Shown here: positions 12,301 to 25,000 of the stretch, piece after piece
How the letters are laid out: every line of letters starts with the position of its first letter
Position numbering within the stretch: position 1 is the stretch's first letter
Assembly: GCA_015698045.1 (NCBI GenBank)
Contig: BLAL01000075.1
Span: forward strand, 186,001 to 250,000
Direction of reading: 5' to 3'
DNA: 64,000 bases
Source of the DNA: Rhizophagus clarus
Taxonomy: Eukaryota; Glomeromycota; Glomeromycetes; Glomerales; Glomeraceae
Program-made: the position numbers and the translations under genes
Notes under the pieces: generated by a model
What the model was told of the DNA's origin: nothing
What the model saw: only the letters and a program-made list of their open reading frames with translations
Databases searched by the model: none

Positions 12301-13170
12301 ATTGTAACTCTGATATCAAAACAATGTTATGTTCCCTGAATTTTATTCAGACAGCTTCTTACAAGCAACTTTACCAACTACTGTAAATACTCAAATAGAT
12401 TTTAGATAGTTTTTACATCACCCAGCAATCACAATGTATAATTAATTCTATGGATATTCAAAAAATTTTGCATCGCCAACCAAAGCAGAATGTTTAACAG
12501 TCAAACTCTATTACTCATCTATCTTCCAGATGCTATTAGTATTTATTTACAGATGCCCTATGTACGATTAATACTTTCAACAAAATCTTCTCTAATTAGT
12601 ATTTACTACTCGGAATTTATTAAAATCGACAATTACAACATCTAGAACGCCATACCATTAAACATTTGTCTCTATCTGTTTCTCCGGTTAAAGTCAAAGC
12701 TCATTCTAATAATCCTCTCAAAGATAGAACTGAATTAACTCTAATAATCTTTCAACAACTCTTATCTATTAATCTCTCCAATCATTATATGAGAAAAACA
12801 AGGCCCTTAACATTCCAATTGACAAAGACATCCGATGCACTTCAGGTCACACCATATCAAACATATCTTCAAATGCAAGAAAGTTTCTTATGATAATTGA
12901 ATCGACTGGATATGTCACAGGAATGACTTAAATATATCCCATTTGATCGACCTACATCCTTAGAATTTTCCAAACACATCAGCTGTGATTAAAAGTTCTC
13001 TCCTTTTCGTTACCGACATTAGACCTTTTAAACATTAGATATGCTCATATATTGAAACAATTCTACTTTGTAACGAGGTTAAGAAAGACAATGAATACAT
13101 CTGAACTTGTTCTTATGCTTTAGAATTATTACGCACGCTCTTAAAGATCGATCAACCATTACGCTTTATT
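12301..13170 (+). mobile_element. LINE relic: RNase H and C-terminal region
   Basis: Degraded coding matches are scattered over three frames: FASPTKAECLTV (RNase H Glu motif region) and VKVKAHSNNPLKDRTELT. The latter resembles the RNase H ending KVKAHSxNxxND, also readable in the LINE at 61.8 kb. Further on is a tail segment similar to the post-RNase H part of fungal LINEs. It has many stops and frameshifts. No endonuclease or reverse transcriptase portion was found next to it, so it looks like a 5'-truncated copy. Confidence 0.55.
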
Positions 13171-15480
13171 TGAGAACATTACTGATGTTCTTTTTTGTTT
13201 TTATTTTGTAGGATCGAATTCAAATTACCTGGCTTGAAAGTAAATTTGAAAAGAGAGATGTTTTTCTTAACAGTTTGGTTTAAAAGTGTAACTAACTCCA
13301 TTTCTGTAAAATGCTTGTGAAGGGATGTAATCTTTATTAAAAGACAGGTCTTTATAGAAAATAACATAGTAAATAATATAATCCGGTTAATCCATATTTT
13401 AATACAAAATCTTTTTTTTTCGTTAAATTCCATCCGATTTAACCAAAATTTATTATGAGGTCATATGATAAAAGTGGATAATAGAAAGTCATATAATAAA
13501 AATGTATATTTAAATGGCAAATTTTATGTATATTTCATTGGACTTTTATTAGTACTGCGGATGTGACCTCATTATAATTATCCGGGGTCCTGGTCAGCCA
13601 TCGGCGTTACTGTCGGGAAACAACACAAATATCAAACATTATCTGTCAAGATAACACCTAATTATTTCACTCTCCCTTCGACCTTCGTATGACAAAGGAT
13701 TATTATAGACGTACACCTTGTAGATGTTTCAATATGATGGTTCCCTGGTTTCTGGACTTTACCACAGAGGAAAAAATCAGGAGAAGTTCAGAGAAATTAT
13801 TCGTCAACCACTATATCAAGAGCAGCTATGGAACTAAACAAAGCCTTGCGAGTTTTTTGAAAAACATGAAGTAAAAGCTTTTAATTTAATCGGCAATGCG
13901 AAAGGGAAAAGTTGACTATAGAGTACTTTAACGATTATGATACATTACGTAAGGCTCTCAGTACTGAATTCGACTTACTAAATCAGCTTTCCGATGGCAA
14001 CGGTACACCCTGATAAACGGCCAAACAAACAGAATGATGACACAAAACGTGGTCCGGAACGGCTCTCTAAAACAAAAGGATCCTCTAAAAGAACTATCCA
14101 CAAAAAATCACGACAGCTAAACTCCTCACTGATGGTTATCCTTTTTTTCAGATTTAATTTTGCGCAAACGTAGGATGTGGAGTTTTTTTTGTTGTTAGAC
14201 CTAGGGGCACCTTTTATTTCTTTCTTTTTTATAAAGGTCTGTTAGTTTAGTGCTTATAGGACCTTCTTTATCCTCTTTCTCCAGTGCGTAAATTATATGT
14301 AACGTTGTCTGCATTGCACATCGTAGGCTTTTATTTGTTCTTTTTAGAGTTCTAGCTTTTCTGAATCTTGTAAAGTTACGAATAAAATAAATTATTCACT
14401 AGGGGCATCAACAATGACTTTACTCTTACGCCAGATCACCCGTTATATATTTTATTACATCATTTTATTCCTTTCGAAATTTCTTTTATTTCTAGACGTC
14501 ACTTTAATAATTTCAAAAAATACAAACCGCATTTGTTAAACTTTTCTTAAAGATCTATTGGGTACTGTCTTTGAAAAGATTATTCACACCGTTTTAAATT
14601 ATGAAAACTCGCTAACAACAGACTTCAAATCTTATGCCCGGCGTCACAAGGATGTTCACAAGCAGAAAAGCAAAAGAAACGAATCGTTTACGCACAACTT
14701 ATCAAGAACAAAGGATTTTTCACTTTTCAGGATACACAACGCCAAACTCTTAATAAGGTTGCCTTTACTTACCAATTTTCTACATAATGGTAAATGGTAT
14801 GACCAATAACATTTTTTATGGCAAGGATATAATTAGTAGTGGTTCTTATATTTTTTATAAGATTCGTCTAGTCTTTCATTGCCAACTGGTCTATACAAAG
14901 CTGAGGCCGGTTTATTGTAGGTTATGGGTTTTTACTGCTACTTAGGAACACTGAAGTCTATTTATAGTTCTATTTGTAAATATATGTCATGTATACTCGA
15001 CTCTACTTTCTATAATAAAATAAAATAATAAAAGGGGATAAGAAGAAGATGGTAAATAAGAAAGGATCGAACGGGTCGTCAGAAACGAAGAATAAGAAAA
15101 GCTCCCAAGAAAAGATTACTTCGAAAAGATCCAGCAAAAAAATCATAGAAGGGGTCGACGGCAGAGTTTGGAACCGGTCCAAAATGTACGGGACACATGA
15201 CAAAATTTGATGGCGACTGCTCACTAGAGTTATCCACGTGTTTATTTTTATTTTTCTATTTGTCGACAACCGGCAACCCGACAAGTTTTCGGCATGAATT
15301 TGCCATGTGTCCCATACTGTATGTACATTATGAAATCAGCTGTAAATTGACTAAATTAACCGGTTCCGTCGAGTCGATGGATCAACAGAGGTGTTAAAGT
15401 TGTTTGTTTGGTTTCTTGGCTGGCAAAACTCATAATTGTCACTGCCAGTTTTTATATATTTAATCCGTTACGGTGACTGT
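13171..15480. other. unassigned repeat-like DNA
   Basis: Base composition from about 13560 to 15470 is more balanced than in neighbouring intergenic DNA. Short broken reading frames with basic, Ser/Lys-rich content occur, for example a segment near 13995-14120 reading PDKRPNKQNDDTKRGPERL. They look like an old transposon ORF, but I cannot assign a family. No terminal repeats or target duplication were found. Confidence 0.35.
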
Positions 15481-15872
15481 AATGCTATCGCGATGGTTTA
15501 ATGGTAAGTAGGGACCGTGTGTTCATAAGTATGATATCACAGTTAAGTCTACAGATGGATCATATACTAGCTTTAATTGTCATACGGAATTCATGATGGC
15601 ATTTTTAGATTAGGGCATTTATTCTCCAGGTGCGCATTTTCATATGTCAGAATCGTATATTTAATATTTGCATTTGATGTAACCTCTTATAAGGTAATAA
15701 ATAAAATATAAGTTTTATTCCGTATGCATATACAAGTACATCTATCTAATTTTGGATGTTAATTCCGATCTTTGATGTTATTCATGTGTAACTGGATTAC
15801 TATAAAAATGAGTAAGAATTTTTTTTTTTTAAATTTTTTCTTTTTCAAATTTCGACTTTCTATTTAGAAATT
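15481..15872. other. 5' region of the cytidine deaminase gene
   Basis: AT-rich DNA with no separate feature. A T run and TTTAG immediately precede the ATG at 15873, so an extra non-coding 5' exon is possible. Confidence 0.4.
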
Positions 15873-16733
15873 ATGCCCAGAGAACTTACTACCGAAGAAC
15901 TAGACAAACTCATTGAATTTTCAATTAAAGGTATTGGATGATATTCCCTTTATTCAATTTTACATAAATTAATTATATAATTTGACCTGAGAATTTAGCC
16001 AAAGATAAAGCATATTGTCCTTATTCAAATTTTCGTGTTGGTGCTGCGCTTTTTGATGAAAATGGGAATTGGCATACAGGTAATTCATTTCATGTTTAAA
16101 AAGTTCAATTTATACTTTGAAATTTAATTTGAATGTTTTATTAACGTTAAATTAGGTGCTAATATTGAGAATGCTTCATATGGTATGTAATTTTATAATT
16201 TTTGGAAGATAAAATTTGATCTTTAACGTTTTATTGTTGATTAGGTGGAGCGATTTGCGCAGAGCGAACCGTATTTATTAAAGCAATTGTAAGTTGATGA
16301 AATATGTTTACAAAACTTGTGGTCTAATATATCTACAAAAAATTTTAATAGAGCGAAGGTCAAAGGAAATTTGTTGCCCTTGGTGTATCGACGTAAGACC
16401 TTTTTTTTGGGACTGAACATTTTTTTCTTTTCCCATTCATTTAACCTATTTCTATTGCATTATTAGTGATACTCGCGAATTTGCAAGACCTTGCGGTATA
16501 TGCCGGTAAGTAATAAAAAGTAAAAATCAATTGAAAAATAATAAAATTTTTTTAAAGAAAAAATTTTTATCTTAATTTTAAGACAATTTATGATCGAATT
16601 CGAAGACAATCTTCCGATTTATCTAGTTCAACCTGATCATTCTTATCATAAAGTTATACTTAAAGATTTGCTACCAGATTCTTTTGGACCCGCTATATTA
16701 AAAGCGGATAGAGTAACGGAAAATACAACTTAA
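15873..16733 (+). CDS. CDD1: cytidine deaminase
   Basis: This enzyme converts cytidine and deoxycytidine to uridine and deoxyuridine in pyrimidine salvage, in the cytosol. Seven exons join in frame: 15873-15930, 15999-16079, 16156-16182, 16245-16288, 16352-16392, 16467-16505 and 16583-16733. The product is 146 residues, the usual length of the homotetrameric enzyme. Family motifs are all present: CPYSNFRVGAAL near the N-terminus, then the zinc site and catalytic Glu in NIENASYG...CAERT, then the second zinc pair in PCGICRQF. All introns are 45-80 nt with GT/AG ends. The gene is followed in the same orientation, after 1 kb, by the DNA methyltransferase gene. Nothing suggests damage. Confidence 0.95.
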
Positions 16734-17753
16734 AAGTTCGTTTATTGTTCATGATAAAATTGTTATAGTTTTCTTTTTATTTAAAGAAAGTAAAAAATTT
16801 TTTTCTTTTTTAAAATAATAGGACCTTTAATTTTTAAAGGAATTAAAATATCATCGCTTTTTTTTTACTAATAAATTATAAATTTCTTCATTTTTTAATA
16901 TTTTTCCGTTTTCTATATATTTTTTTTTTTTTTTTTATTGGTAAATGCATATTTTATTTATTATCGATGTAAAGAGAATGTAAAGAGAACATACAATAAA
17001 ATAATTTATACATTAACGAACGAACATTCACTTTATACCAATTTACAGATTAACTAATCTAAAGAAATAAAATTCCTGAAAAAAAAAATAAAATTAAATT
17101 AAACTATCTATAAATCGAACCAAGGCAACCTTTTTCACAAAATGAATAAAATGAGAACGACTTACATCTTATTTTCGTACAATGTACAATGATATAATTT
17201 TTGTCGTCTCATCCACATCAATTCCGTTTTCACATCAAAATACTTTGGTATCACAAGATTTAGTGATACGACGTATAATAACATGATCATTATGAGCATT
17301 ATTGCTAAAGTATTTATTATTTAAAATACTTTAATACTTTCATTAATAAGATTATTGTATTACAAAGAGAAAACGTGATTAAAATATTTAAATGGTCTCA
17401 CGCCAATCAACTTGTGCCATCACTTCTATAATCTAAATATAGTAAAATATGGTAAATTCATGTTGAATCTAAAGAAGGTAATGCAAAAGCTTTAAACGTG
17501 ACAATCATTGAATATAACACGTTTTGCCTCCTTATCTGTTAAATACACAAATACATAATGAGTAAACAACCATTAATACCATTAACGATAACAATATTTA
17601 ACGTTTAAAGTACGCGTTCACGTCAAGTATATTTTAATTCATATATATAGTTACGATCATAATTACGAACGAACGAACGCGTAAAAACTTTTTATCTGTT
17701 GCATTTCTTACAACAAACCTATTATTTTTTGAAAAATATCTCTTTTAAGAAAG
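16734..17753. promoter_or_regulatory. intergenic region upstream of the DNA methyltransferase
   Basis: About 1 kb of AT-rich DNA lies between the deaminase stop and the methyltransferase ATG at 17754. It has T runs near 16860-16935 and an A-rich stretch near 17080. The sequence just upstream of the ATG includes ACGAACGAACGAACGCG (about 17664-17680). No defined promoter motif was recognised. Confidence 0.4.
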
Positions 17754-20700
17754 ATGATGTCAGATCTTATGGATATTGATCAGCCAGAACTTACTGAACA
17801 ATATTTGAACGATGTTTTTCCGGAAATCTTTAAAAAGTTCCCTAACTTAGACTATGGTATGTTTTAAAAAAAAAAAAAAATCTAAAAAATCGTAATAATA
17901 AGCGTCAGCATATTACACACTTGATTCCTATCTAAGCACCAGCTTTTTGTTAAATTTGAAAATTAAGTCACTAGGACGCGAAACAACTATTGGTTATTCG
18001 AGAAATAATTCAGTAAAGTTAATACAGTATTCTCTTTATTATTATACAGAAAGCATAAGAAACGCGATTGAAGAAGCAGACTATGACCAAGAGGTCGCAA
18101 TCGAAGCCTTAAGTAGTAGTGGTGATTGTTCAACTAGTTCATCTTTTTCCAACATTCAGGATGACGATGATGTGAAGGTTGATGGAGTTATGAAAAAGAA
18201 AAAAATAAATGATGAAGTAAACAAAATCATTGATGTAGACGTTAGAGTTGTGATAGAGGTGATTAATTTTATTTCATATCCTTTATAGAAAATGTTAAAA
18301 AAAAAAGAAAGAAAAAAAAAAAAATAAATAAAATTTTCCTTTTGTTTGAAAATTTCCCTTTTTTTTTTGAAATTAGCCGTCGAAATATTCTACGAATGGC
18401 ATAGATAACGGTTATACTTCATCTTCCTCTTCTGATAATGTTTTTCAATCAACGAAGCTACGTACTTCCACTTTAAGCAAGCGTAAATGTGAACAAGATC
18501 ATTTAACTGATTCCATAGCGAAAGATCCAAAAGAAAAAGCTGAGAAGAAAACTGATAATGGTATATATATATTTCGATGTTAATTACATACTATCCAAGT
18601 AAATATCCAATTTATATTTCTATTTCTAATTCAATTTACGTACTTATGTAAAAGTCAAAGGGAAGACTATTTTTTATGAATATAAAGAGGGCGAGGTGGA
18701 AGAAAGTGAATCTTTCGAGTTAATCGGAGAGGATCCTGTAATTAATCAAGGAACTGGAGATGAATTTAATGCAGACAAAAATTCTCTTCCATGCCGTAAA
18801 CTCGAAGAATTTACTATTTACGATGCTAATCGTAAAAACAGATTGGTTAGTATCGAAGAGTTAGATGAGGAAGGCCGTGAACTTCATGTTTCTGGTATCG
18901 TTAAACCAATTTTTATTGGTCAAGATGATGAGGAACTTTATGATGATTATGATGATGATGATGGTCCCGTACAAGTTCCCGATCAATACTTCAGGACTAG
19001 CACTATTTTTTATTTTCAGATTGAATATTTGCAAGACGGGCAGAGGTATTTTTATTATTAGTCTTGTTAAATTTTTTTAAGAAAAAATTAGTTCCTAACT
19101 TAATTTTTTTTTTTTTTAAAAAAAAAAAAAAAATTAAAGCGAGATTTGGATTCGCACACAGTACGCGTTTTATAAACTGCTTAATGCTTCTGAGGCTTAT
19201 GTTCCGTATTTTATGCCAGTATTCAAGAAAATTCGTACAGCAAATGTTATAATTGAAGCTGTTGCGAATAATCCAGAAATTACTTATGAACAATTTCTTG
19301 AATTATTAAAACAACCACTTGCTACATCTTCATCGTCGACTATTAGTAATGTTGAAATAACAGAAAAAGATATTTTGAATAATATCGATTATATTTATCA
19401 AGAATTGGAAACATGGATTGACGAAAAAGAAGCTTTTGGTGTTCTTTCATGTCCTCTTCTTACAAATCTACAAAGACTTGCCGGTAAAAAGAAAAAGAGA
19501 CCTAAATATCTTCACGGTGATACCGATACTGTCAAGACTAAACGTAATGTGAATCCTAACTTGGCTGTTCTGCAACATCAAAATCCAACTTGTGTTACGC
19601 CCTTTATTAACAACTTAACTAAGGGAATGTTCGCTAACAAGTTTATCACTGTTAGACATGATAACGAAATCGATCACGAGGACATAAAGATTGAAGCTCC
19701 CGTAATTAAAAAACCTATAACACATAATGTTGTTTGGAATGGAGATCAAATTGCCAAAAGTCATGGGATATCATATTATAATCGTGCTTTAGTCGATGGA
19801 GAGGAAATAACAGTTGGAGATATTGTATACGTTAGAAATGATGATTCTGATGAACCTTGGTTTGCCAAGGTTATGTATATGTTTGAGGATTCATCAAAGA
19901 AAAAAATGTTTCATTCTAGATTCTTTAATCACGGAAAAGCAATTTTTTTAGAAGAATTTGCCGGCGATAGGGAACTTTTCCTATTAGATAACTGTAATGA
20001 TAATGAACTGGAAACTGTCATGGGGAAAGCTAAAGTAAAACGTCTTGACATTGATGAAGATGAATCGTTTGATTTTGAGGATGAGCATTTTTATTTTTAT
20101 CGGTTCGTAGAAATTACATATAATTTGTAAAAGTATGTAAATAATCTTTATATTAACTTATTGTCGTTTACATTTTTGTAGGTTTTGGTATGATGAGAAG
20201 TATGCAACATTCGAAGAAGCTCGGTTGCATGAAGATCAAAATTTTGTATTTAATTACTGTACAAAATATGAAGGATGTCATTCGTGTGAAAATGATTATG
20301 CGGCTGAACAAAAGAAACAAGCAAAATGGATATACCAAGATTCTCAAGACACTCCAATAGGTTTTACTTATAATGGAGTCGACTATCATCAGAACGATTT
20401 TGTGTATATTATACCAGATGAAGGAGCCGAGAATATTCCCTATGAGATTGGTCAGATTGTTGAAATTTTGAACGAAGATGAGAAAACAGTCGTTGATTAT
20501 TTTGAAAAGAAAAATAAAGAAAAAAAAAGAACTTCAAAACCCGTTATTTGTGTTCGGTTATTAGGAAGATACGATGACCTTCTAAAATCAAAGTTGTCAA
20601 AGAAGACTTTAGAAACAGCAACATACCGTGATATTATTCATGATCCTCGTGAGATTAAGGACTGTAGAAGACTTTTCCTTAAAGATGAAGTAAGAATTAT

Positions 20701-21115
20701 AAGAAACATTAACAAATTAGAAGGAGTATGCTGGGTAGAACACAAAGATAGGATAAATAATCTTGGTTTATATAAAGATGATATAGACACTTTTTATGTA
20801 GATTGTAAGACTACGAAAAAACATCCTAATTTATCTGATCTCGAAAATATGAACGTCGATGATATACATTTATGCGTTTTATGTAAGGAAAAAAGACAAA
20901 ATCATCAAAAAGATATGTCTGAATTTGTTGAATATTTGAATACTCAACAGAAAAAACTGAAAGCAATGGATATATTTTCGGGTTGTGGTGGTCTTACGGT
21001 GGGTATGGATCGAACCGGTATAGTTGAAACTAAATGGGCAATCGAATTTGCATCTAGTGCTGCTTTAACCTTTGAGTAAGTACTGTTAATTCAGAATTTT
21101 ATGTGTTTACATGAT

Positions 21116-21150
<35 letters not shown>

Positions 21151-22803
21151 TTAACATTATATCACTCTAAAGAAAAAACAATCCTCATGCCGTTGCTTAT
21201 AATCAATGCGCAAATTTATTACTTGAACGAGCGATTGCCGAGCATAGTCGCAAGGAAAAATTAAAATATTTACAAGACTTTTTAGGTCGACAAGTTCCTA
21301 GTATGCCCGCTCCTGGTGATGTAGATTTTGTATATTGCGGCCCTCCCTGGTAAAAATTTTTTTTTCTTTCTTTTTTTTGATTTGATACACTGCTAAAATA
21401 TCTTATTTATTATAAATAGTCAGGGATTTAGTGGCGTTAATAGATACCAAAAAGCGGATGATATAAAAAATAGTCTTGTCGCAACTGCACTTAGTTACGT
21501 TGATTTTTACAGACCAGAATTCTTTTTATTGGAAAATGTAAGAGGAATGTTAAGCTTCCGTTTAGGAGGTAAACAAGATGGGAACAGGATTTTAGGAGGT
21601 ATTAAAATGGGTGTGATAAAATTCATAATAAGATCCTTGACTGCAATGGGGTAAGTTGAATAATAATTTCAATACCTTTTAGTTGTTATACAATACCTAA
21701 TGTTTTCTTTTATATTAAAACAGATACCAGACAAGGTTCAGCGTTCAACAGGCTGGACATCATGGAGTCCCTCAAAGCCGTAGACGATTATTTATATGGG
21801 GAGCAAAACGCGGATCATATCTTCCAGATTTTCCTCAACCATCTACTTGCTTTTCGAAACAAGGTTCAATCAATGTTTCACTACCAGATGGTACATCATT
21901 TACATATAATCATCGCACAAATGGGTACGCACCATATCCAGCTATATCTGTTAGAGAAGCAATCAATGATCTACCAGAATTTGAATTCGTCAATCCTCAT
22001 CAAGTTTATCCCGCTGAAAAAGAGGATAAGGAACTTCAACGTCCATTTAGACAAATCGAAGTACCTGAAAGAGGTTGGGTTGGTGATATGGAAACTGAAT
22101 ACGGATCTGAACCACTCTCTGAATACCAACGTCAATCTCGTAAAGATTGTGCACGTGTGTACAATCACATTTGTAGAGTATTTAATAAATTAACAATCGA
22201 GCGTATTGTTCGTATAACTATGTTTCCCGGTGCTGATCACTCAAGTAAGTATAATTGAACGGTTATCATCTTTAGGTAGAAATTTTAATTTGGATTGAAT
22301 ATTAATGCGACTTTTTATATTTACAGGTCTACCCGACAAATTAAAACCGTGGTGCCTAAGTGATCCTAATTCAGCGGCTAGTCGACATAATGGATGGAAA
22401 GGTCTTTTTGGACGTCTCGATTTTGAGGGTCATTTTGTAACGGCCCTAACGGATATAAATCCAATGGGGAAAACGGGGGTAGGTTTAGTATTAATACTAT
22501 TAAGTTTTCTTATTTTAATTACGATAATAAATTTCCAATTATTTATTCTGGTAATATCAGACTGTTGTCCATCCCAATCAAAGAAGGCTGTTAACAGTCA
22601 GAGAATGTGCACGCGCGCAAGGTTTTCCGGATAAATTCAGGTTCTACAGTGATCGTGACGATACAAAAGATATGCACAGGCAAATTGGAAATGCTGTGCC
22701 TCCACCGCTTGCTTATGCTCTTGGACGATTATTAATAGAAGCTGTATTCAAAAAACACATGGAAAACAAAAGGTTGAAAGGAAAGGGAAAGCTTGTTGCC
22801 TAG
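17754..22803 (+). CDS. DNMT1: DNMT1-type maintenance DNA (cytosine-5) methyltransferase
   Basis: This nuclear enzyme methylates C5 of cytosine, in this family mainly at hemimethylated CpG after replication. Eleven exons join in frame: 17754-17856, 18050-18258, 18377-18560, 18655-19045, 19140-20102, 20182-21075, 21173-21349, 21420-21650, 21724-22244, 22327-22478 and 22561-22803. The product is 1355 residues. Order: CUE-like helices (about 12-50), acidic linker, replication-foci domain (about 180-420, [12 protein letters not shown]), BAH1 (about 505-650, [13 protein letters not shown], with a C-x2-C pair after it), BAH2 (about 675-840), and catalytic domain (about 875-1340). Catalytic motifs are complete: DIFSGCGGL (I), PPCQGFSG (IV), ENVRGML (VI), QSRRR (VIII), [19 protein letters not shown] and [11 protein letters not shown] (X). 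The motif IV Cys codon is split by the intron at 21350-21419. No CXXC zinc finger was seen. A second ATG follows directly at 17757. Confidence 0.95.
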
Positions 22804-23656
22804 ATGTTAATTATGATTTTTTATTTTATCTGCCTTTTTTTTTAAAAAAAAAAAAAATTTCATAACATAGAACTTTCATTATTTTGTAACATAATTTTCA
22901 TAATAAACTTTTCTGACCGATAAAATTCTTCATGTAATCGTATTTTTATGAAATAAAAAAAAAAATAATTAGAGTAACCTTACAACACGTTTACCATTGC
23001 AAAATAACTATCCCTTATCCTGTAGGGCTAAAATTAATTTTAAAAAAACTGTTTTTTTAGAATATTTCAGTTTCTTTATGATCTTTTATTAAAAACATTT
23101 TTGACGTTTTTTTTTTATTTACGAGAGGGAAAGGGGAAAACGAGAATCTAATGGCCATAAAAAGATAAAATTTAGTTTATTAAATTCCTCTCGCCGATCT
23201 GCATCTAATGGTATCAATTTTGTATCTCTAAAATTAATAGATAACTGGCTATCTTAATTTTTATTTTTCTAGTTTTTTAACAATAACTTTATTTTAATAA
23301 TTACAAGATGATTAATTCTAGTTTATTAGAATATTCTTATTAAAACCTATAAAAGGATAAAAATGATACTAAATTCATATTTCTAACATCAATAGATGGC
23401 AAAATACATTAATTTAAAAAATTTATTATATAATTATAATAATTCATCATGACTTTTTAGAATTTTTTTTTAAATTTTTACATAAATAATACTATAAAAT
23501 TTAATATAAAATATTATTTTTTAATACATTTACTTTTAAAAATAGTTAAAAAAAATCGCTAATAATGATCTACAAAATTCCAAGCGGGCAATCACGTGAT
23601 CATAGCAAAATATTTGTCACCCGTGTCATGCCCCTCTACTCATTCATTTTTTTGTC
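22804..23656. other. AT-rich intergenic DNA
   Basis: A poly-A signal-like AATAAA occurs at about 22901-22906, downstream of the methyltransferase stop. Otherwise only A/T runs were seen. Confidence 0.5.
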
Positions 23657-23664
23657 GACCGGTT

Positions 23665-23941
23665 CAGCGCGGAAAAAAAACTTAAAAAAATTTCGGAAGA
23701 ATTCCGGTAAAGAATAAAAATTCCGGAAATTGGCTTTTTTAACCGGAATTTTTTTTGTACTACCGTTTAATTGATTATAATATAAGTATAATGGACTATA
23801 AATAAAATTTCCGGCAATTTTAAAATATTCCGGAAATTTGCTGTGTCGTGACCGGGAAAATTCCGGGACTATAAAAATTTACCAGATTTACTAGAAATTT
23901 GCCGGAAAAACCGGTAAAATTAGAATAGATTTTCCACGCTG
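23665..23941. mobile_element. hAT-type non-autonomous element, 277 bp
   Basis: The left end reads CAGCGCGGAAAA and the right end, in reverse, CAGCGTGGAAAA. Both flanks carry the same 8 bases, GACCGGTT (23657-23664 and 23942-23949). The interior is built from many TTCCGG/CCGGAA and ACCGG units, so single strands could fold heavily. It has no coding capacity. The perfect duplication indicates a clean, fairly recent insertion. Confidence 0.8.
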
Positions 23942-24238
23942 GACCGGTTAATAAAATCCTATATGTCTATATGTCACACCACTATCTGTCACATTTGCAA
24001 TTTCTTAATGCCGTAATGCGGGTCAAAAATCTGTATAAATCGGGCGACTTACCGTCTTACCCCGCTTTAGACGACCCCCAAATTTTGATGGAATACAGAA
24101 TAAAGGATAGGTAGTTTTTTTTTTTTTTTTAAGAAGGTTCGACAAATAAATATGAAGAGATTTTTTCTTTTTAAATGATCATTATGTGCTGTTTGTTGTA
24201 CATCATCACGGTCATCTGGGCATTCGTACCATCTTGCG

Positions 24239-24757
24239 CAGTGATGTGCATTGGAAGATTGGAAGCTATTGGAATCTTCCAATTCTTCCAATTCCAAGCC
24301 TTCCAATTCCAATAAATTTTTATTGAAGCACTTAATTCACGTGATCTTTATTTATTAACCAATAGAATTAAATTGTAACTTATACAATATATCCGATATA
24401 TCTGAATATTTATTTATTTAAAATTAATTTTCTCATTATTATCATTAACACCAATAAGATTTTATTGTAAAAACTTCTGAGAATTACCATCTAATATTTG
24501 TAAGTTAATAAAGAAAGAAAAAAACATTTTTTAATTATACAAGATTATCTATTTAAGCGACATTGGAAGTAGTATTGGAAGCATTGGAAGCGATATTGAA
24601 AGCTTCCGATACTACTTCCAATAGTACAAAAGTTTGATTGGAAGTTTCCAATTCACATGATCTATTAGAAGATTGAAATCTTCCAATCTTCCAAATCTTC
24701 CAATTGATCTTCCAATTCCAATGGAAAGTTATTGGAAGCACAAATTGCACATCACTG
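24239..24757. mobile_element. hAT-type non-autonomous element, 519 bp, packed with TTGGAAG repeats
   Basis: The ends are CAGTGATGTGCATTGG and, in reverse from 24757, CAGTGATGTGCAATTTG. The flanks are identical, ATCTTGCG (24231-24238 and 24758-24765). Both end regions are dense in TTGGAAG and its complement CTTCCAA, in both orientations, while the middle is plain AT-rich DNA. Neither strand encodes a transposase, and the open stretches here are artefacts of the repeats. Confidence 0.8.
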
Positions 24758-25000
24758 ATCTTGCGTAGTAATGAAATAACAATAAAAAAATTTGACAATG
24801 GCTTAGATGAGGATTTGATGATAGACGTTCATATCCTACGCAGAAAATATCACAGGTTTATACTTCAGAAAAAAAAAAATGATCCGATTACAATTAAAAG
24901 AAACCACAATTTGGGAGAATTGCTAGTAAAGTAGTTGCAAAAGTTATTAATTGTCATGGATACCGAATTATATTTTTAGGAGTTAGTGTGATGGTTACTA

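Noticed and set aside
12666-12893. 75-codon frame treated as a gene
   Set aside because: Contains VKVKAHSNNPL, an RNase H remnant of a LINE, with broken flanking frames.
15483-15545. tRNA-like stretch with an A-box-like TGGTTTAATGG
   Set aside because: No acceptable B box (GGTTCRANTCC) and no acceptor stem pairing could be found; possibly a chance match or a very old tRNA-derived repeat.
21341-21352. Apparent PPW instead of PPC in methyltransferase motif IV
   Set aside because: An unspliced reading artefact; splicing the intron restores the Cys codon and QGFSG.
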